Shown: positions 1-9,155, counted from the first letter of the stretch. The stretch is DNA of 64,000 nucleotides from Pseudomonas simiae (GCF_900111895.1 NZ_FOKB01000009.1:186001-250000), one strand, 5' to 3'. Program-made: numbers and translations. Notes: generated from the sequence alone by a model not told the origin.

Positions 1-1
1 A

Positions 2-1033
2 TGGGAACTGCGGGTGATCCACAAAGGCCAGTCAGCCCGCGAGGTCGAGCGAGAACTGTTCGGCGTGCGCCTGCTGGACCTGTGCGTCGGCCTGACCGAA
101 GCCTGGCACCTGCCGATCTGGGTATCCCAGGGTTACACGTTGCTGATGAGCGAGCAGCGCCTGCTGGTCAAGGCCCTGCACATCGCCCGTGAAGACGACC
201 CGCTGCGCCACCAGCAATTGCTCGATGCCGAACCCAACCTGCGCCGCTGGCTGAACCAGCCGGCCAACACCGTGCTGCTGGCCAACGGCCTGGCAATGTC
301 GGCCCAGGAGTCCTGGACCTGCCCGCACACCGAACGCTGGCAGTTGCTCACTGCGCTGTACCTGCAACAGCCCTTGGGCGAGGTGCAGCAACTGGTCCAC
401 CAACAGGCTGTCACCAGCGCCCGCACCACCTTGATGCCTGACCTCTGGCACCCGGCGCTGTCGCTGATCTGGCCGTGGCATGTACAGAAGATTCATCGCG
501 GCCTGCTCCCCGCGCCGCCGCCCACCGCCGAGGCCCTGGCCGTGTGGCGCAAACGCTGTACTGAACTGCTGGTGGAGCCGAGCCGCTTTGCCAACGCCAT
601 GCACTTGACCACGTGCGCCAAGGAGGCCCTGGTCGCCAGTGGTATGCAGCGGGTCATGCTGCTGATGGCTGACCGCGCCTTGAGCACGTTGCGTGTGCAC
701 CAGGCCGATGGCCTGCCGAAGGATGCAGCCAATTTGAGCCTGGATGTGGTCAATAGTACGTTGCTGCAGCGCTTGCTGGAAAAGTCCGCCCAAGTGCGCC
801 TCAACCCTGAAAACCACGCCCAGTTCTCGGCCTTGCTGCCGCCGGTCCTGCGCCGCCTGTTCACCGGCGAACACCTGTTGCTGCGGTCCCTGAGTTGCAA
901 TGGCAAGGTGGTGATGCTGATGGTGGCCGACCAGGGCGGCGGGCCGTTCTCGGAAACCACCGTGCAGGCCTTCGGTAAAACCGCCCAATGCATCGAGAAA
1001 GCCCTGCACTGCTTTACCAACCGCAGCGCCTGA
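2..1033 (+). CDS. HDOD-domain protein, C-terminal part (5' end outside window)
   Basis: The reading frame is open from the first complete codon of the window to a TGA at 1031-1033, so the gene starts upstream and only its last 343 or so codons are seen. The first residues (about 1-60) look like the second half of an HDOD domain, with the pattern EVERELFG followed by LLDLCVGLTEAWHLP. HDOD is a degenerate HD phosphohydrolase domain used in bacterial signalling. The remaining part, about 280 residues, is soluble and of unknown role; it may be a degenerate GAF-like sensor half, which is inference. A GTG at position 14 could be mistaken for the start, but it lies inside the domain. The gene ends 57 bases before rhdA on the same strand. 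Function is not known beyond probable signalling. Confidence 0.75.
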   Translation, partial: WELRVIHKGQSAREVERELFGVRLLDLCVGLTEAWHLPIWVSQGYTLLMSEQRLLVKALHIAREDDPLRHQQLLDAEPNLRRWLNQPANTVLLANGLAMSAQESWTCPHTERWQLLTALYLQQPLGEVQQLVHQQAVTSARTTLMPDLWHPALSLIWPWHVQKIHRGLLPAPPPTAEALAVWRKRCTELLVEPSRFANAMHLTTCAKEALVASGMQRVMLLMADRALSTLRVHQADGLPKDAANLSLDVVNSTLLQRLLEKSAQVRLNPENHAQFSALLPPVLRRLFTGEHLLLRSLSCNGKVVMLMVADQGGGPFSETTVQAFGKTAQCIEKALHCFTNRSA

Positions 1034-1090
1034 TGCTTGCGCTACAATCGCCCTCTTTTATCGCCAACATTTGTGCACAGGAGACCTCAC

Positions 1091-1906
1091 ATGCCTGACT
1101 TCTCTGGCTTGCCGCTGGTGATCGAACCCAGCGACCTGCTTGGTCGCCTCGATGCCGAACACTTGATACTGGTGGACCTCACCAGTGCCGCCCGCTACGC
1201 CGAAGGGCACATCCCCGGCGCACATTTCGTTGACCCCAAGCGCACCCAACTGGGCCAGCCGCCGGCGCCTGGCCTGCTGCCCAACAAGGCCGACCTCGAG
1301 AAACTGTTCGGCGAACTGGGCCACACCCCGGACGCCACTTACGTGGTCTATGACGACGAAGGCGGTGGCTGGGCCGGGCGCTTCATCTGGATGCTCGACG
1401 TGATCGGCCACCAGAAGTACCACTACCTCGACGGTGGCCTGCTGGCCTGGCTGGAAGAAAAACGCCCGGTTTCGACTGACGTGCCCACCCCGGTCGGCAA
1501 CCCCGTCAGCCTGACGCTGCATGATGGCCCAACAGCCACCCGCGAATACCTGCAAAGCCGCCTCGGCGCGCCCGACCTGGGTATCTGGGACGCACGCGGC
1601 CCGCTGGAGTATTCCGGCGAGAAAGTGCTCGCAGCCAAAGGCGGGCACATTCCCGGCGCAGTGAACTTCGAATGGACGTCCGGCATGGACAAGGCGCGCA
1701 ACCTGCGTATCCGCCGCGACATGCCGCAGATCCTCGAAGACCTCGGGCTGACCAAAGACAAAGAAATCATCACCCACTGCCAGACTCACCACCGCTCTGG
1801 CTTCACCTACCTGGTGGCCAAGGCGCTCGGTTATCCGCGAGTCAAAGGTTATGCCGGTTCCTGGGGCGAATGGGGCAACCACCCCGACACCCCCGTCGAG
1901 ATTTAA
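1091..1906 (+). CDS. rhdA: Thiosulfate:cyanide sulfurtransferase (rhodanese) RhdA
   Basis: This is a two-domain rhodanese of 271 residues. It transfers sulfane sulfur from thiosulfate to cyanide or other thiophilic acceptors through a cysteine persulfide in the cytoplasm. The N-terminal domain (about 10-125) is the inactive copy. The C-terminal domain (about 140-270) has the active-site loop HCQTHHRSG with the catalytic Cys at residue 230, the loop type and position known from Azotobacter vinelandii RhdA. The ATG at 1091 is chosen because AGGAG lies at 1079-1083; an in-frame ATG at 1037 has no such site and would add 18 unconserved residues. psd follows 15 bases downstream on the same strand, so the two are probably co-transcribed. 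Confidence 0.95.
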   Translation: MPDFSGLPLVIEPSDLLGRLDAEHLILVDLTSAARYAEGHIPGAHFVDPKRTQLGQPPAPGLLPNKADLEKLFGELGHTPDATYVVYDDEGGGWAGRFIWMLDVIGHQKYHYLDGGLLAWLEEKRPVSTDVPTPVGNPVSLTLHDGPTATREYLQSRLGAPDLGIWDARGPLEYSGEKVLAAKGGHIPGAVNFEWTSGMDKARNLRIRRDMPQILEDLGLTKDKEIITHCQTHHRSGFTYLVAKALGYPRVKGYAGSWGEWGNHPDTPVEI

Positions 1907-1921
1907 GGTTTAAGGACAGTT

Positions 1922-2782
1922 ATGAAAAAGCAGTTGTTTATCCTCAGCCAGTACTTGCTGCCGCACCACTTGCTGTCGCGCCTGGCCGGTTGCATTGCCG
2001 AATGCCGCGTGCGTTGGTTCAAGAATGCCTTCACTGCCTGGTTCGCCAAGCGCTATCAAGTGGACATGTCCCAGGCCTTGGTTGAAGACCTGACCGCCTA
2101 CGAGCACTTCAACGCCTTCTTCACCCGCGCCCTGAAAGACGGCGCGCGCCCACTGGACCAAACCCCAGGTGCGGTGCTGAGCCCAGCCGATGGCGCGGTC
2201 AGCCAGTTGGGGCCGATCGAGCATGGTCGGGTGTTCCAGGCCAAGGGGCACAGTTTCAGCGTGCTGGAGCTGCTGGGTGGCGATTCGGCCTTGTCAGCGC
2301 CGTTCATGGGCGGTGACTTCGCCACGGTTTATCTGTCGCCCAAGGACTACCACCGTGTGCACATGCCACTGGCCGGCACCCTGCGCGAGATGGTCTACAT
2401 TCCTGGCCGCATCTTCTCGGTCAACCAGACCACCGCTGAAAACGTACCCGAGCTGTTCGCACGTAATGAGCGGGTTGCCTGCATCTTCGACACCGAACGC
2501 GGCCCAATGGCCGTGGTGTTGGTGGGTGCGATGATTGTGGCGTCGATTGAAACCGTATGGGCTGGCTTGGTGACACCGCCGAAGCGTGAGCTGAAAACCT
2601 TCCGCTATGACGAGGCTGCACGCGCGCCGATTCACCTGGAGAAAGGCGCGGAGCTGGGTCGCTTCAAGCTGGGTTCGACCGCGATCGTGCTGTTTGGGCC
2701 GGGTCAGGTGACGTGGGCTGAAGCGCTGGTGGCGGGTTCGCCGGTGCAGATGGGCCAGGGTATCGCTTTACCTAAAGCCTGA
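1922..2782 (+). CDS. psd: Phosphatidylserine decarboxylase proenzyme
   Basis: Psd makes phosphatidylethanolamine, the main membrane phospholipid, by decarboxylating phosphatidylserine at the inner membrane. The 286-residue protein has the normal length for the proteobacterial enzyme. The self-cleavage site LGST lies near the C-terminus; cleavage between Gly251 and Ser252 would release a short alpha chain whose Ser becomes the pyruvoyl cofactor. Earlier motifs that fit the family are LSPADGAVSQ and the His-rich stretch YHRVHMP. The gene follows rhdA closely, the same arrangement as in P. aeruginosa. It converges on serB, with a REP doublet between the two stop codons. Confidence 0.96.
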   Translation: MKKQLFILSQYLLPHHLLSRLAGCIAECRVRWFKNAFTAWFAKRYQVDMSQALVEDLTAYEHFNAFFTRALKDGARPLDQTPGAVLSPADGAVSQLGPIEHGRVFQAKGHSFSVLELLGGDSALSAPFMGGDFATVYLSPKDYHRVHMPLAGTLREMVYIPGRIFSVNQTTAENVPELFARNERVACIFDTERGPMAVVLVGAMIVASIETVWAGLVTPPKRELKTFRYDEAARAPIHLEKGAELGRFKLGSTAIVLFGPGQVTWAEALVAGSPVQMGQGIALPKA

Positions 2783-2792
2783 CAAAACACCC

Positions 2793-2885
2793 AATGTGGG
2801 AGCGGGCTTGCTCGCGAATGCGGAGTATCAGTCAACACGTCAGTGACTGAACCACCACTTTCGCGAGCAAGCCCGCTCCCACATT
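2793..2885. repeat. REPIN (inverted REP doublet) between psd and serB
   Basis: Two REP sequences of about 26 bases face each other (left arm 2793-2818, right arm 2860-2885) across a 41-base spacer. The left arm reads AATGTGGGAGCGGGCTTGCT and on into CGCGAA; the right arm is its reverse complement. It sits between convergent genes and may double as a transcript 3'-end structure. Confidence 0.9.
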
Positions 2886-2905
2886 TTTTTACCGCATTTA
2901 TTCAG

Positions 2906-4120
2906 TTACAGCTGACCGTCGCGGTCGCGGAAGCCCAGCAGATACAGCACGCCGTCCAACCCCAAGGTCGAAATCGCCTGCTTCGCCGATTGTTTGACCA
3001 GTGGCTTGGCGCGGAACGCTACACCCAGCCCGGCAATCGCCAGCATCGGCAAGTCATTCGCACCGTCGCCGACCGCAATGGTCTGCTCCAGACGCAAACC
3101 TTCCTTGTGGGCCAACTCCTTGAGCAGATCCGCCTTGCGCTGTGCGTCGACAATCGGCTCGACCGCCATGCCGGTCACCTTGCCATCCACCACTTCCAGC
3201 TCGTTGGCGAACACGTAGTCGATGCCCAGCTTGGCCTGCAATTGCTTGGCGAAGTAGGTGAAGCCGCCGGACAGGATGGCGGTCTTGTAGCCCAGGCGCT
3301 TGAGTTCGGCGAACAGGGTTTCGGCGCCTTCGGTCAGGCGCAGGGAGGCGCCGATGGAATCCAGCACACTCACGTCCAGGCCCTTGAGCAGCGCGAGGCG
3401 CTCTTTGAAGCTGGCGCGGAAGTCGAGTTCACCGGCCATGGCGCGCTCGGTAATTTCGGCAACCTGCTCGCCGACGCCCGCAGCCTTGGCCAGTTCATCG
3501 ATGACTTCGGCTTCGATCAACGTGGAGTCCATGTCAAACACCGCCAGGCGACGGTTACGCCGGAACAGTGAATCCTCCTGGAAGGCGATATCGACGTTCA
3601 GCTCCTGGGCCACGCTGAGGAACTCGGCCCGCAAGGCTTGCGGGTCGGCTGGCTCACCGCGCACGGAGAACTCGATGCAGCCCTTGCCCTGGTCGGCCGG
3701 GGTATCCAGCGGCATGCGACCCGACAGACGGTCGATATGGTCGATATTCAAGCCATATTGCGCAGTAATGGAGCTGACGCGCTGCAGCTGCTCGGCGGTG
3801 ACCTTACGGGTCAGCAGCGTCACAATGTGGCGTTTCTTGCCCTGACCAGCCACCCAGTGCTGGTAGTCCTCTTCGGACACCGGGGTGAAGCGCACCTGCT
3901 GATCCAGCTTATACGCCGTAAACAGGATGTCCTTGAGTACTGAAGACGCCTGTTCAGTGCTCGGAATCTCGACCAGGATGCCGAACGACAGGGTGTCGTG
4001 GATCACTGCCTGGCCGATGTCGAGAATGTTCACACCACCCTGGGCCAGAACGCCGGTAATGGCCGCGGTAAGACCCGGGCGGTCTTCCCCAGTGATGTTA
4101 ATCAGGACAATTTCGCGCAA
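2906..4120 (-). CDS. serB: Phosphoserine phosphatase SerB, ACT-domain type
   Basis: SerB removes phosphate from O-phosphoserine, the last step of serine synthesis, in the cytoplasm. The 404-residue protein has an N-terminal region (about 1-175) built of two ACT-like domains, the first with the pattern GEDRPGLTAAITG, then a HAD phosphatase domain with the nucleophile motif FDMDSTLIEAE, the conserved ILSGGFTYFA and the late motif VGDGANDLPML. The start is a TTG at 4120; a G-rich stretch (GGGGGTG) lies about 5 bases upstream on this strand and the ACT domain needs this N-terminus, so I prefer it to any internal start. It diverges from the AhpA-type gene, an arrangement also found in E. coli (serB beside ytjB). 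Confidence 0.96.
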   Translation of the reverse strand: MREIVLINITGEDRPGLTAAITGVLAQGGVNILDIGQAVIHDTLSFGILVEIPSTEQASSVLKDILFTAYKLDQQVRFTPVSEEDYQHWVAGQGKKRHIVTLLTRKVTAEQLQRVSSITAQYGLNIDHIDRLSGRMPLDTPADQGKGCIEFSVRGEPADPQALRAEFLSVAQELNVDIAFQEDSLFRRNRRLAVFDMDSTLIEAEVIDELAKAAGVGEQVAEITERAMAGELDFRASFKERLALLKGLDVSVLDSIGASLRLTEGAETLFAELKRLGYKTAILSGGFTYFAKQLQAKLGIDYVFANELEVVDGKVTGMAVEPIVDAQRKADLLKELAHKEGLRLEQTIAVGDGANDLPMLAIAGLGVAFRAKPLVKQSAKQAISTLGLDGVLYLLGFRDRDGQL

Positions 4121-4190
4121 GGCGCACCCCCAGGCTGGAAAAAAACCGCATTCTACCCACTTTCAGTGACCATCGGGCACAGCCAGCGCT

Positions 4191-4218
4191 TTGCCGGTTC
4201 TAGGGCTGTCGCTATACT
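4191..4218 (+). promoter_or_regulatory. Probable sigma-70 promoter of the AhpA-type gene
   Basis: A -35 like TTGCCG at 4191-4196 and a -10 TATACT at 4213-4218 are separated by 16 bases. They lie 36 bases before the chosen GTG start. No experimental support is available. Confidence 0.5.
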
Positions 4219-4253
4219 GCGCGTCAACTTCACGGACCAAGAGCCGAGCGCAA

Positions 4254-5756
4254 GTGAACCGGCCCACGCCAGTAAAAACCGATAACTTCTTCCTGCTGAT
4301 CTTCCGGGCACTGCGCCACCGCCGTGTACCGATCGCATTACGCATCGCCAGCCATAACGTGATCCTGGTCGCCCTGGCCCTGGTGATCTACGCCTGCGTG
4401 ATGGGTTTGCAGTTCAAACAGGCCATGCACGAGCAAGCCGACGCCCTGGGCGAGAGCTTGACCACCCAGACCGCCACCTCGGCGACTGAGCTATTGGTGT
4501 CCAACGACATTCTCAGCCTCAACGTGCTGCTCAACAACCTGACCAAGAACCCGTTGGTGGCTCACGCCGCTATTTACAGCGTGGACAACCGGATCATGGC
4601 CGAAGCCGGGCAGCGCCCGAAAAACGGCCTGCTGGGTGAAGCCGAAGGCCTGTACCAGAGCAATATTACGTTTCAGGACGTGAAGGCTGGCCAACTGCGC
4701 ATCAGCCTGGACATGCAGCAATTCCAGCAGCCGATGACCATCAGCCTGCAAAGCATGGGCATCTTGAGCGCAATCCTGCTGGCGTTGGCGTTGGCCTTGA
4801 GCCTGCGCCTGGGCCGACATATCTCCACGCCGCTGATGCAATTGCGTATCTGGCTGCGCGATATCGACGAACACACCCCGGCCACCGACCGCCAGGATGA
4901 GATCGGCGACCTCGCTCGCCAGTTGCACGCCAGCTTCGCCCCGGAGCCGGTGGTGCGCGAAGTGGAGCCAGAGCCCGAGCTCGACGAAACCGACTACGAC
5001 GACGAGCCTGAGCGTGAAGTGCAAGACGCTCCGGTAGCGGGCCTGAAGCCTGCTACCCGCCAGGCGTTCAAAGCCGAAGAAGACGAGCTGGACGACGAAG
5101 ATCCCTTCGCCGACCTGCGCGACACCTCGGCCAGCACACCGGCCGTCGCACCGAAACCGGCCCCGGTGAAGAACGCCGAACCCCAGTTCAGCGCGGTATT
5201 GGCTGTGCAACTGGGTGCGCAGGATCAGTTGCGTCGGCTGCCCCGTGCACGCCTGACCGAGCTGCTGGAGCGTTACCGCGACTGCCTCGACCAGGCCGCG
5301 TCGCTGTATCAGAGCGAACTGCACACCCTGAACGACGGCAGCACGCTGATGCTGTTCCACAGCGAAGACAGTGGCGAAGACTACCTGACCAACGCGATTT
5401 GCTGCGGCGAGCTGCTGCGCGCCCTGGGCCACGCCCTGCAGATCGAAGTGGCCGACAGCGGCATTACCTTGCAACTGCAGTTGGGCCTGACGGTGAGCGA
5501 TGATCTGTTTGGCATGACCCAGATCGACCTGCTGCTCACCGAGAGCGCCCAAGACGCCCTGGCGCTGTCGCAGCACAGCCGCAACCTGCTGCTGGTGGAG
5601 CGCAAGATCAGCGAAGACACGCTGATCCGCCAACGCGCACGCATCCGCCCGATTGCCAGCCCAGAGGGCGCCAGTTGCGTGGAGAGATTGATGGAGCCGT
5701 ACCCATCGATGCTGGAGCGGCAGTTGGCGCGGATGCACGAGACCCGCACCAAATAA
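4254..5756 (+). CDS. AhpA/YtjB-family membrane protein with C-terminal cyclase-like domain
   Basis: This 500-residue inner-membrane protein has a transmembrane helix at about 34-52, a periplasmic segment of about 115 residues, a second helix at about 169-188, a HAMP-like stretch to about 225, a very acidic linker (about 233-306) and a soluble C-terminal domain (about 312-480). The pairing with serB and the N-terminal half fit the AhpA/YtjB (Smp) family, a group of unknown function. The C-terminal domain has the layout of a class III nucleotide cyclase (TLNDGSTLMLF, then LQLQLGLTVSDDLFG) but lacks the usual metal-binding aspartates, so I infer a degenerate sensory or regulatory fold. The GTG at 4254 is preferred: the frame upstream of it overlaps the promoter. 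The gene name ahpA is sometimes used. Confidence 0.8.
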   Translation: MNRPTPVKTDNFFLLIFRALRHRRVPIALRIASHNVILVALALVIYACVMGLQFKQAMHEQADALGESLTTQTATSATELLVSNDILSLNVLLNNLTKNPLVAHAAIYSVDNRIMAEAGQRPKNGLLGEAEGLYQSNITFQDVKAGQLRISLDMQQFQQPMTISLQSMGILSAILLALALALSLRLGRHISTPLMQLRIWLRDIDEHTPATDRQDEIGDLARQLHASFAPEPVVREVEPEPELDETDYDDEPEREVQDAPVAGLKPATRQAFKAEEDELDDEDPFADLRDTSASTPAVAPKPAPVKNAEPQFSAVLAVQLGAQDQLRRLPRARLTELLERYRDCLDQAASLYQSELHTLNDGSTLMLFHSEDSGEDYLTNAICCGELLRALGHALQIEVADSGITLQLQLGLTVSDDLFGMTQIDLLLTESAQDALALSQHSRNLLLVERKISEDTLIRQRARIRPIASPEGASCVERLMEPYPSMLERQLARMHETRTK

Positions 5757-5770
5757 CCCTGTATGACTCA

Positions 5771-5800
5771 TGTGAGAGCGGGCTCGCCCGCGATAGCGAA
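5771..5800. repeat. Single degenerate REP element
   Basis: The sequence TGTGAGAGCGGGCTCGCCCG and its tail resemble one arm of the local REPs with substitutions. A ragged second arm may lie near 5838-5847 (CCCTCCCACA). It sits in the convergent gap between the AhpA-type gene and the PqiC-type gene. Confidence 0.6.
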
Positions 5801-5880
5801 GTATCAGTTAGCCCATCAATAACTGAATCCCCGCGCCCCCTCCCACAGTGAAACGGTGCCAGGCCCCAACGCTTGGCCCC

Positions 5881-5916
5881 AAAAAAAAGGCCCGCTGAGT
5901 AAGCGGGCCTTTTTTT
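5881..5916. terminator. Bidirectional rho-independent terminator
   Basis: A stem AAAGGCCCGCT / AGCGGGCCTTT with a 5-base loop is flanked by A-runs on the left and T-runs on the right. It can therefore stop transcripts from both convergent genes (AhpA-type on +, PqiC-type on -). Confidence 0.9.
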
Positions 5917-5930
5917 GTGCGCGTTTCAGA

Positions 5931-6644
5931 TCAGAACCTGAACACTTCCATATCCGTGCGAATCGGCGTCGCCATCGGCATCTTCGGCTTCTGCGGTTGT
6001 GCCGGCTTGGCCTGTACCGGAGCGCTCTGCTTACGCGGCACTTCGGCAATCGGCGGTTGGTTGGCCAATGGCTTGAGTGCCACCGACAACTGCTGTGCCA
6101 GATGCTGCAACAACACGCCCTGGGCCTGGACCTGGGACGCGGTGGTGCCGGTATGCTCTTCCTGCAGGTGCACGATGCGGTTATCGCGCACCTGGCCACG
6201 ACGATCGATCAAGCGCCACTGCGCATCGAGAATCGCCGGTTGCGACGCACCAGAGTCAAGACGGGTAATGGTCAGCAACACCTGCACATCCGGGGTAAAC
6301 CCGGTCGGCGCGGGCGCCAGCACCACACGCTGGCTATCCAGTTGACCCGCGACCTGGCGCAACATCAATTGGTTGATGTCGGAAGACAAGCTGCCCGCCC
6401 AACGACCATCCGTGGAACCTTGCAGGCTGCCGTCGTTCTGACGTTGCAGCAGTGTTTCGCGTTGCAGGTAGTCGGCAACGATCACCGGGCCCAGCAAGAC
6501 GGCCATGCCAGCCGTCTGTGCGGGTTGAGCCGGACTTCCGCTGTCCAGCTGGTACAGCGACACCGGCTGATGTGTGCTGCAACCCGCCAGCCCCAAAAGG
6601 CCAGCGAGCATAAAAAATAAAGGAAGGCGTGGAGCAGTCATCAT
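5931..6644 (-). CDS. PqiC-type ABC transport auxiliary lipoprotein
   Basis: This is a 237-residue outer-membrane lipoprotein. A signal peptide ends in the lipobox LAGC, followed by the pattern PVSLYQLDSG and VLLGPVIVADYLQR, typical of the PqiC/DUF330 family. PqiC works with PqiA and PqiB, an MCE-type lipid transport system. The C-terminal 40 residues are a Pro/Ala/Lys-rich tail ending in a short MEVFRF stretch, which is not part of the core domain. No PqiA or PqiB gene is nearby, so the partner must be elsewhere or the protein serves another system. The start is taken at the first of two adjacent ATGs (6644), with GGATGGG just upstream; the second is at 6641. A bidirectional terminator lies right after the stop. 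Confidence 0.75.
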   Translation of the reverse strand: MMTAPRLPLFFMLAGLLGLAGCSTHQPVSLYQLDSGSPAQPAQTAGMAVLLGPVIVADYLQRETLLQRQNDGSLQGSTDGRWAGSLSSDINQLMLRQVAGQLDSQRVVLAPAPTGFTPDVQVLLTITRLDSGASQPAILDAQWRLIDRRGQVRDNRIVHLQEEHTGTTASQVQAQGVLLQHLAQQLSVALKPLANQPPIAEVPRKQSAPVQAKPAQPQKPKMPMATPIRTDMEVFRF

Positions 6645-6817
6645 CCCATCCAGGTGGCTGCCACAAGGCGAACCACAATGTAATACTAAAAATAACCTAA
6701 ACACGCTCGGCCACGCCGGCGCTGGAAAGGCCATATCATCCGTGAATATGCGCCATGACTCCAGCGCCAAAGCGTCGATCTACGCGTTAAATCGTAGATC
6801 GAGGGCTCTAATACGCG

Positions 6818-9082
6818 TTAAACCGGCGTTTCCACCAGCAAAGCATCCACACGTTGGAAGCCACGTGGCAATTTGTTACCACGCCGGCCACGCTCACCCG
6901 TGTAGTGCTCAAGGTCATCGGGACGCAGGGACAACGTACGTTTACCGGCCTGAAGCACCAAAGTCGCGCCTTCCGGGATCACTGCGATGTCAGTCACGTA
7001 CTCTTCGCGACTGGCCACGCGCTCGCCGGGAATACCGATGATCTTGTTGCCCTTGCCTTTGCCCAACTGCGGCAGATCACTGATCTTGAACACCAGCAAA
7101 CGCCCTTCGGTGGTCACCGAGGCCAACCAGTTGCCCTCACGGTCATCCACCGGCCGCGGCAGGATCACCTTGGCGTTGTTCGGCAAGCTCAGCAAGGCCT
7201 TGCCCGCCTTGTTCTTGGCCTGCAGGTCTTCACCCTTCACCACAAAACCATAACCCGCGTCGGACGCAATCACGTACAGCGCATCATCGTCCGGCAGCAA
7301 GACACACTCGAAATTTGCACCTGGCGGCGGCGTCAGGCGCCCGGTCAACGGCTCACCCTGCCCCCGTGCAGACGGCAAGGTGTGGGCCGGCACCGAATAA
7401 CTGCGCCCGGTGGAGTCGATAAACACCGCAAACTGGTTGGAACGCCCGGCGGCGGCGGTCTTGAAGCCGTCGCCCGCCTTGTACGACAAGCCAGTGGCGT
7501 CAATATCATGCCCTTTGGCGGAACGAACCCAACCCTTTTCCGACAGAACGACGGTAATTTTCTCGTTTGGCAGCAGTTCGGTTTCTGTCAGAGCTTTCGC
7601 CTCAGCGCGCTGGACGATCGGCGAACGACGGTCATCGCCGTAGGTTTCGGCGTCTTTGATCAGCTCGCTGCGCACCAACTTCTTCAGCTTGGCTTCGCTG
7701 CCCAGCAGGGCTTGCAGCTTGGCTTGTTCCTTGAGCAGCGCGTCCTGTTCGTCGCGCAGCTTCATTTCTTCCAGCCGCGCCAACTGACGCAAACGGGTGT
7801 CGAGGATGTAGTCAGCCTGGATCTCGCTCAGCTCGAAACGCGCGATCAACTCGGCTTTCGGATGCTCGGCGGTACGGATGATATGGATCACTTCATCCAG
7901 GTTGAGGTAAGCAATCAGCAAACCGTCCAACAGGTGCAGGCGACGCTCGACCTTGTCCAGGCGGAATTGCAGGCGACGACGCACGGTCTGCACCCGGAAC
8001 TCCAGCCACTCCACCAGCAGGTTGCGCAGGTTTTTCAGCTGCGGCTTGCCGTCCAGACCGATGATGTTGACGTTGACCCGATAGCTGGACTCAAGGTCCG
8101 TGCTAGCAAACAGATGCTGCATCAGCACTTCGTGGTCGACCCGGCTGTTGGTCGGGATGATCACGATGCGGCAGGGGTTTTCGTGGTCGGATTCGTCACG
8201 CAGGTCGGCAACTTGCGGCAATTTCGACGGTTTGGCCTGCATCAGCGCGGCGATCTGCTCCAGCACCTTGGCACCCGACACCTGGTGCGGCAGTGCGGTG
8301 ACGATAATGTCGCCATCTTCGATGTGGTACACGGCGCGCATGCGCACCGAGCCCTTGCCGGTCTCGTACATCTTCAACAGGTCGGCGCGCGGCGTGATGA
8401 TTTCCGCTTCGGTCGGGTAGTCCGGGCCCTGGATGTGCTCGCAAAGCTGTTCCACCGTGGCCTTCGGCTCATCGAGCAAGCGCACGCAAGCGGTGGCGAC
8501 TTCACGCAGGTTGTGCGGCGGCACGTCGGTGGCCATGCCGACTGCGATGCCCGTGGTGCCATTGAGCAGGATATTCGGCAAACGTGCCGGCAACACCAAC
8601 GGTTCGTCGAGGGTGCCGTCGAAGTTAGGCCCCCAGTCGGCAGTGCCCTGCCCCAGTTCGCTCAGCAGGACTTCCGAATAACGCGACAGACGCGCCTCGG
8701 TGTATCGCATGGCGGCGAACGATTTGGGATCATCCGGCGCACCCCAGTTACCCTGGCCGTCTACCAGTGTGTAGCGATAGCTGAACGGCTGGGCCATCAG
8801 CACCATGGCTTCGTAGCAGGCGGAATCGCCATGGGGGTGGAACTTACCGAGCACGTCACCCACGGTACGCGCCGACTTCTTGTGCTTGGAATCGGCATCC
8901 AGGCCCAACTCACTCATGGCGTAGATAATGCGCCGTTGTACAGGCTTCAGGCCGTCGCCGATATGCGGCAAGGCACGGTCCATGATCACGTACATGGAGT
9001 AGTTGAGGTAGGCATTTTCGGTGAAGTCAGCCAGCGACCGGCGTTCTACGCCGTCTAAGCTGTCTGCGAGGATGTCACTCAT
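6818..9082 (-). CDS. parC: DNA topoisomerase IV subunit A
   Basis: ParC is the DNA-breaking subunit of topoisomerase IV, which unlinks daughter chromosomes. The 754-residue protein has the N-terminal breakage-reunion domain (about 1-480), a coiled tower region and a C-terminal beta-pinwheel domain. The catalytic Tyr is in AMRYTEARLS (about Tyr127). In the quinolone-resistance region, GDSACYE shows Ser87 and Glu91, the residues of susceptible P. aeruginosa; changes linked to resistance are not seen there. The start at 9082 (MSDILAD) matches the family; an upstream in-frame start would add 16 unconserved residues. It is the last clear member of the parE-esterase-parC group; a 73-base gap separates it from the esterase gene. 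Confidence 0.97.
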   Translation of the reverse strand: MSDILADSLDGVERRSLADFTENAYLNYSMYVIMDRALPHIGDGLKPVQRRIIYAMSELGLDADSKHKKSARTVGDVLGKFHPHGDSACYEAMVLMAQPFSYRYTLVDGQGNWGAPDDPKSFAAMRYTEARLSRYSEVLLSELGQGTADWGPNFDGTLDEPLVLPARLPNILLNGTTGIAVGMATDVPPHNLREVATACVRLLDEPKATVEQLCEHIQGPDYPTEAEIITPRADLLKMYETGKGSVRMRAVYHIEDGDIIVTALPHQVSGAKVLEQIAALMQAKPSKLPQVADLRDESDHENPCRIVIIPTNSRVDHEVLMQHLFASTDLESSYRVNVNIIGLDGKPQLKNLRNLLVEWLEFRVQTVRRRLQFRLDKVERRLHLLDGLLIAYLNLDEVIHIIRTAEHPKAELIARFELSEIQADYILDTRLRQLARLEEMKLRDEQDALLKEQAKLQALLGSEAKLKKLVRSELIKDAETYGDDRRSPIVQRAEAKALTETELLPNEKITVVLSEKGWVRSAKGHDIDATGLSYKAGDGFKTAAAGRSNQFAVFIDSTGRSYSVPAHTLPSARGQGEPLTGRLTPPPGANFECVLLPDDDALYVIASDAGYGFVVKGEDLQAKNKAGKALLSLPNNAKVILPRPVDDREGNWLASVTTEGRLLVFKISDLPQLGKGKGNKIIGIPGERVASREEYVTDIAVIPEGATLVLQAGKRTLSLRPDDLEHYTGERGRRGNKLPRGFQRVDALLVETPV

Positions 9083-9155
9083 GCGGGCCTCATCATTGTC
9101 GGATAAGGCGCAGCGGAACTGCCGCTGCACCGGGTCAATTCAAAAAAACAGGGGC

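Noticed and set aside
6854..9058. Long plus-strand frame opposite parC
   Set aside because: It is antisense to a well-conserved parC; its composition (His, Gln and Val-rich) is typical of a shadow frame.
6818..9082. Quinolone-resistance change in parC
   Set aside because: Ser87 and Glu91 are both the susceptible-type residues.
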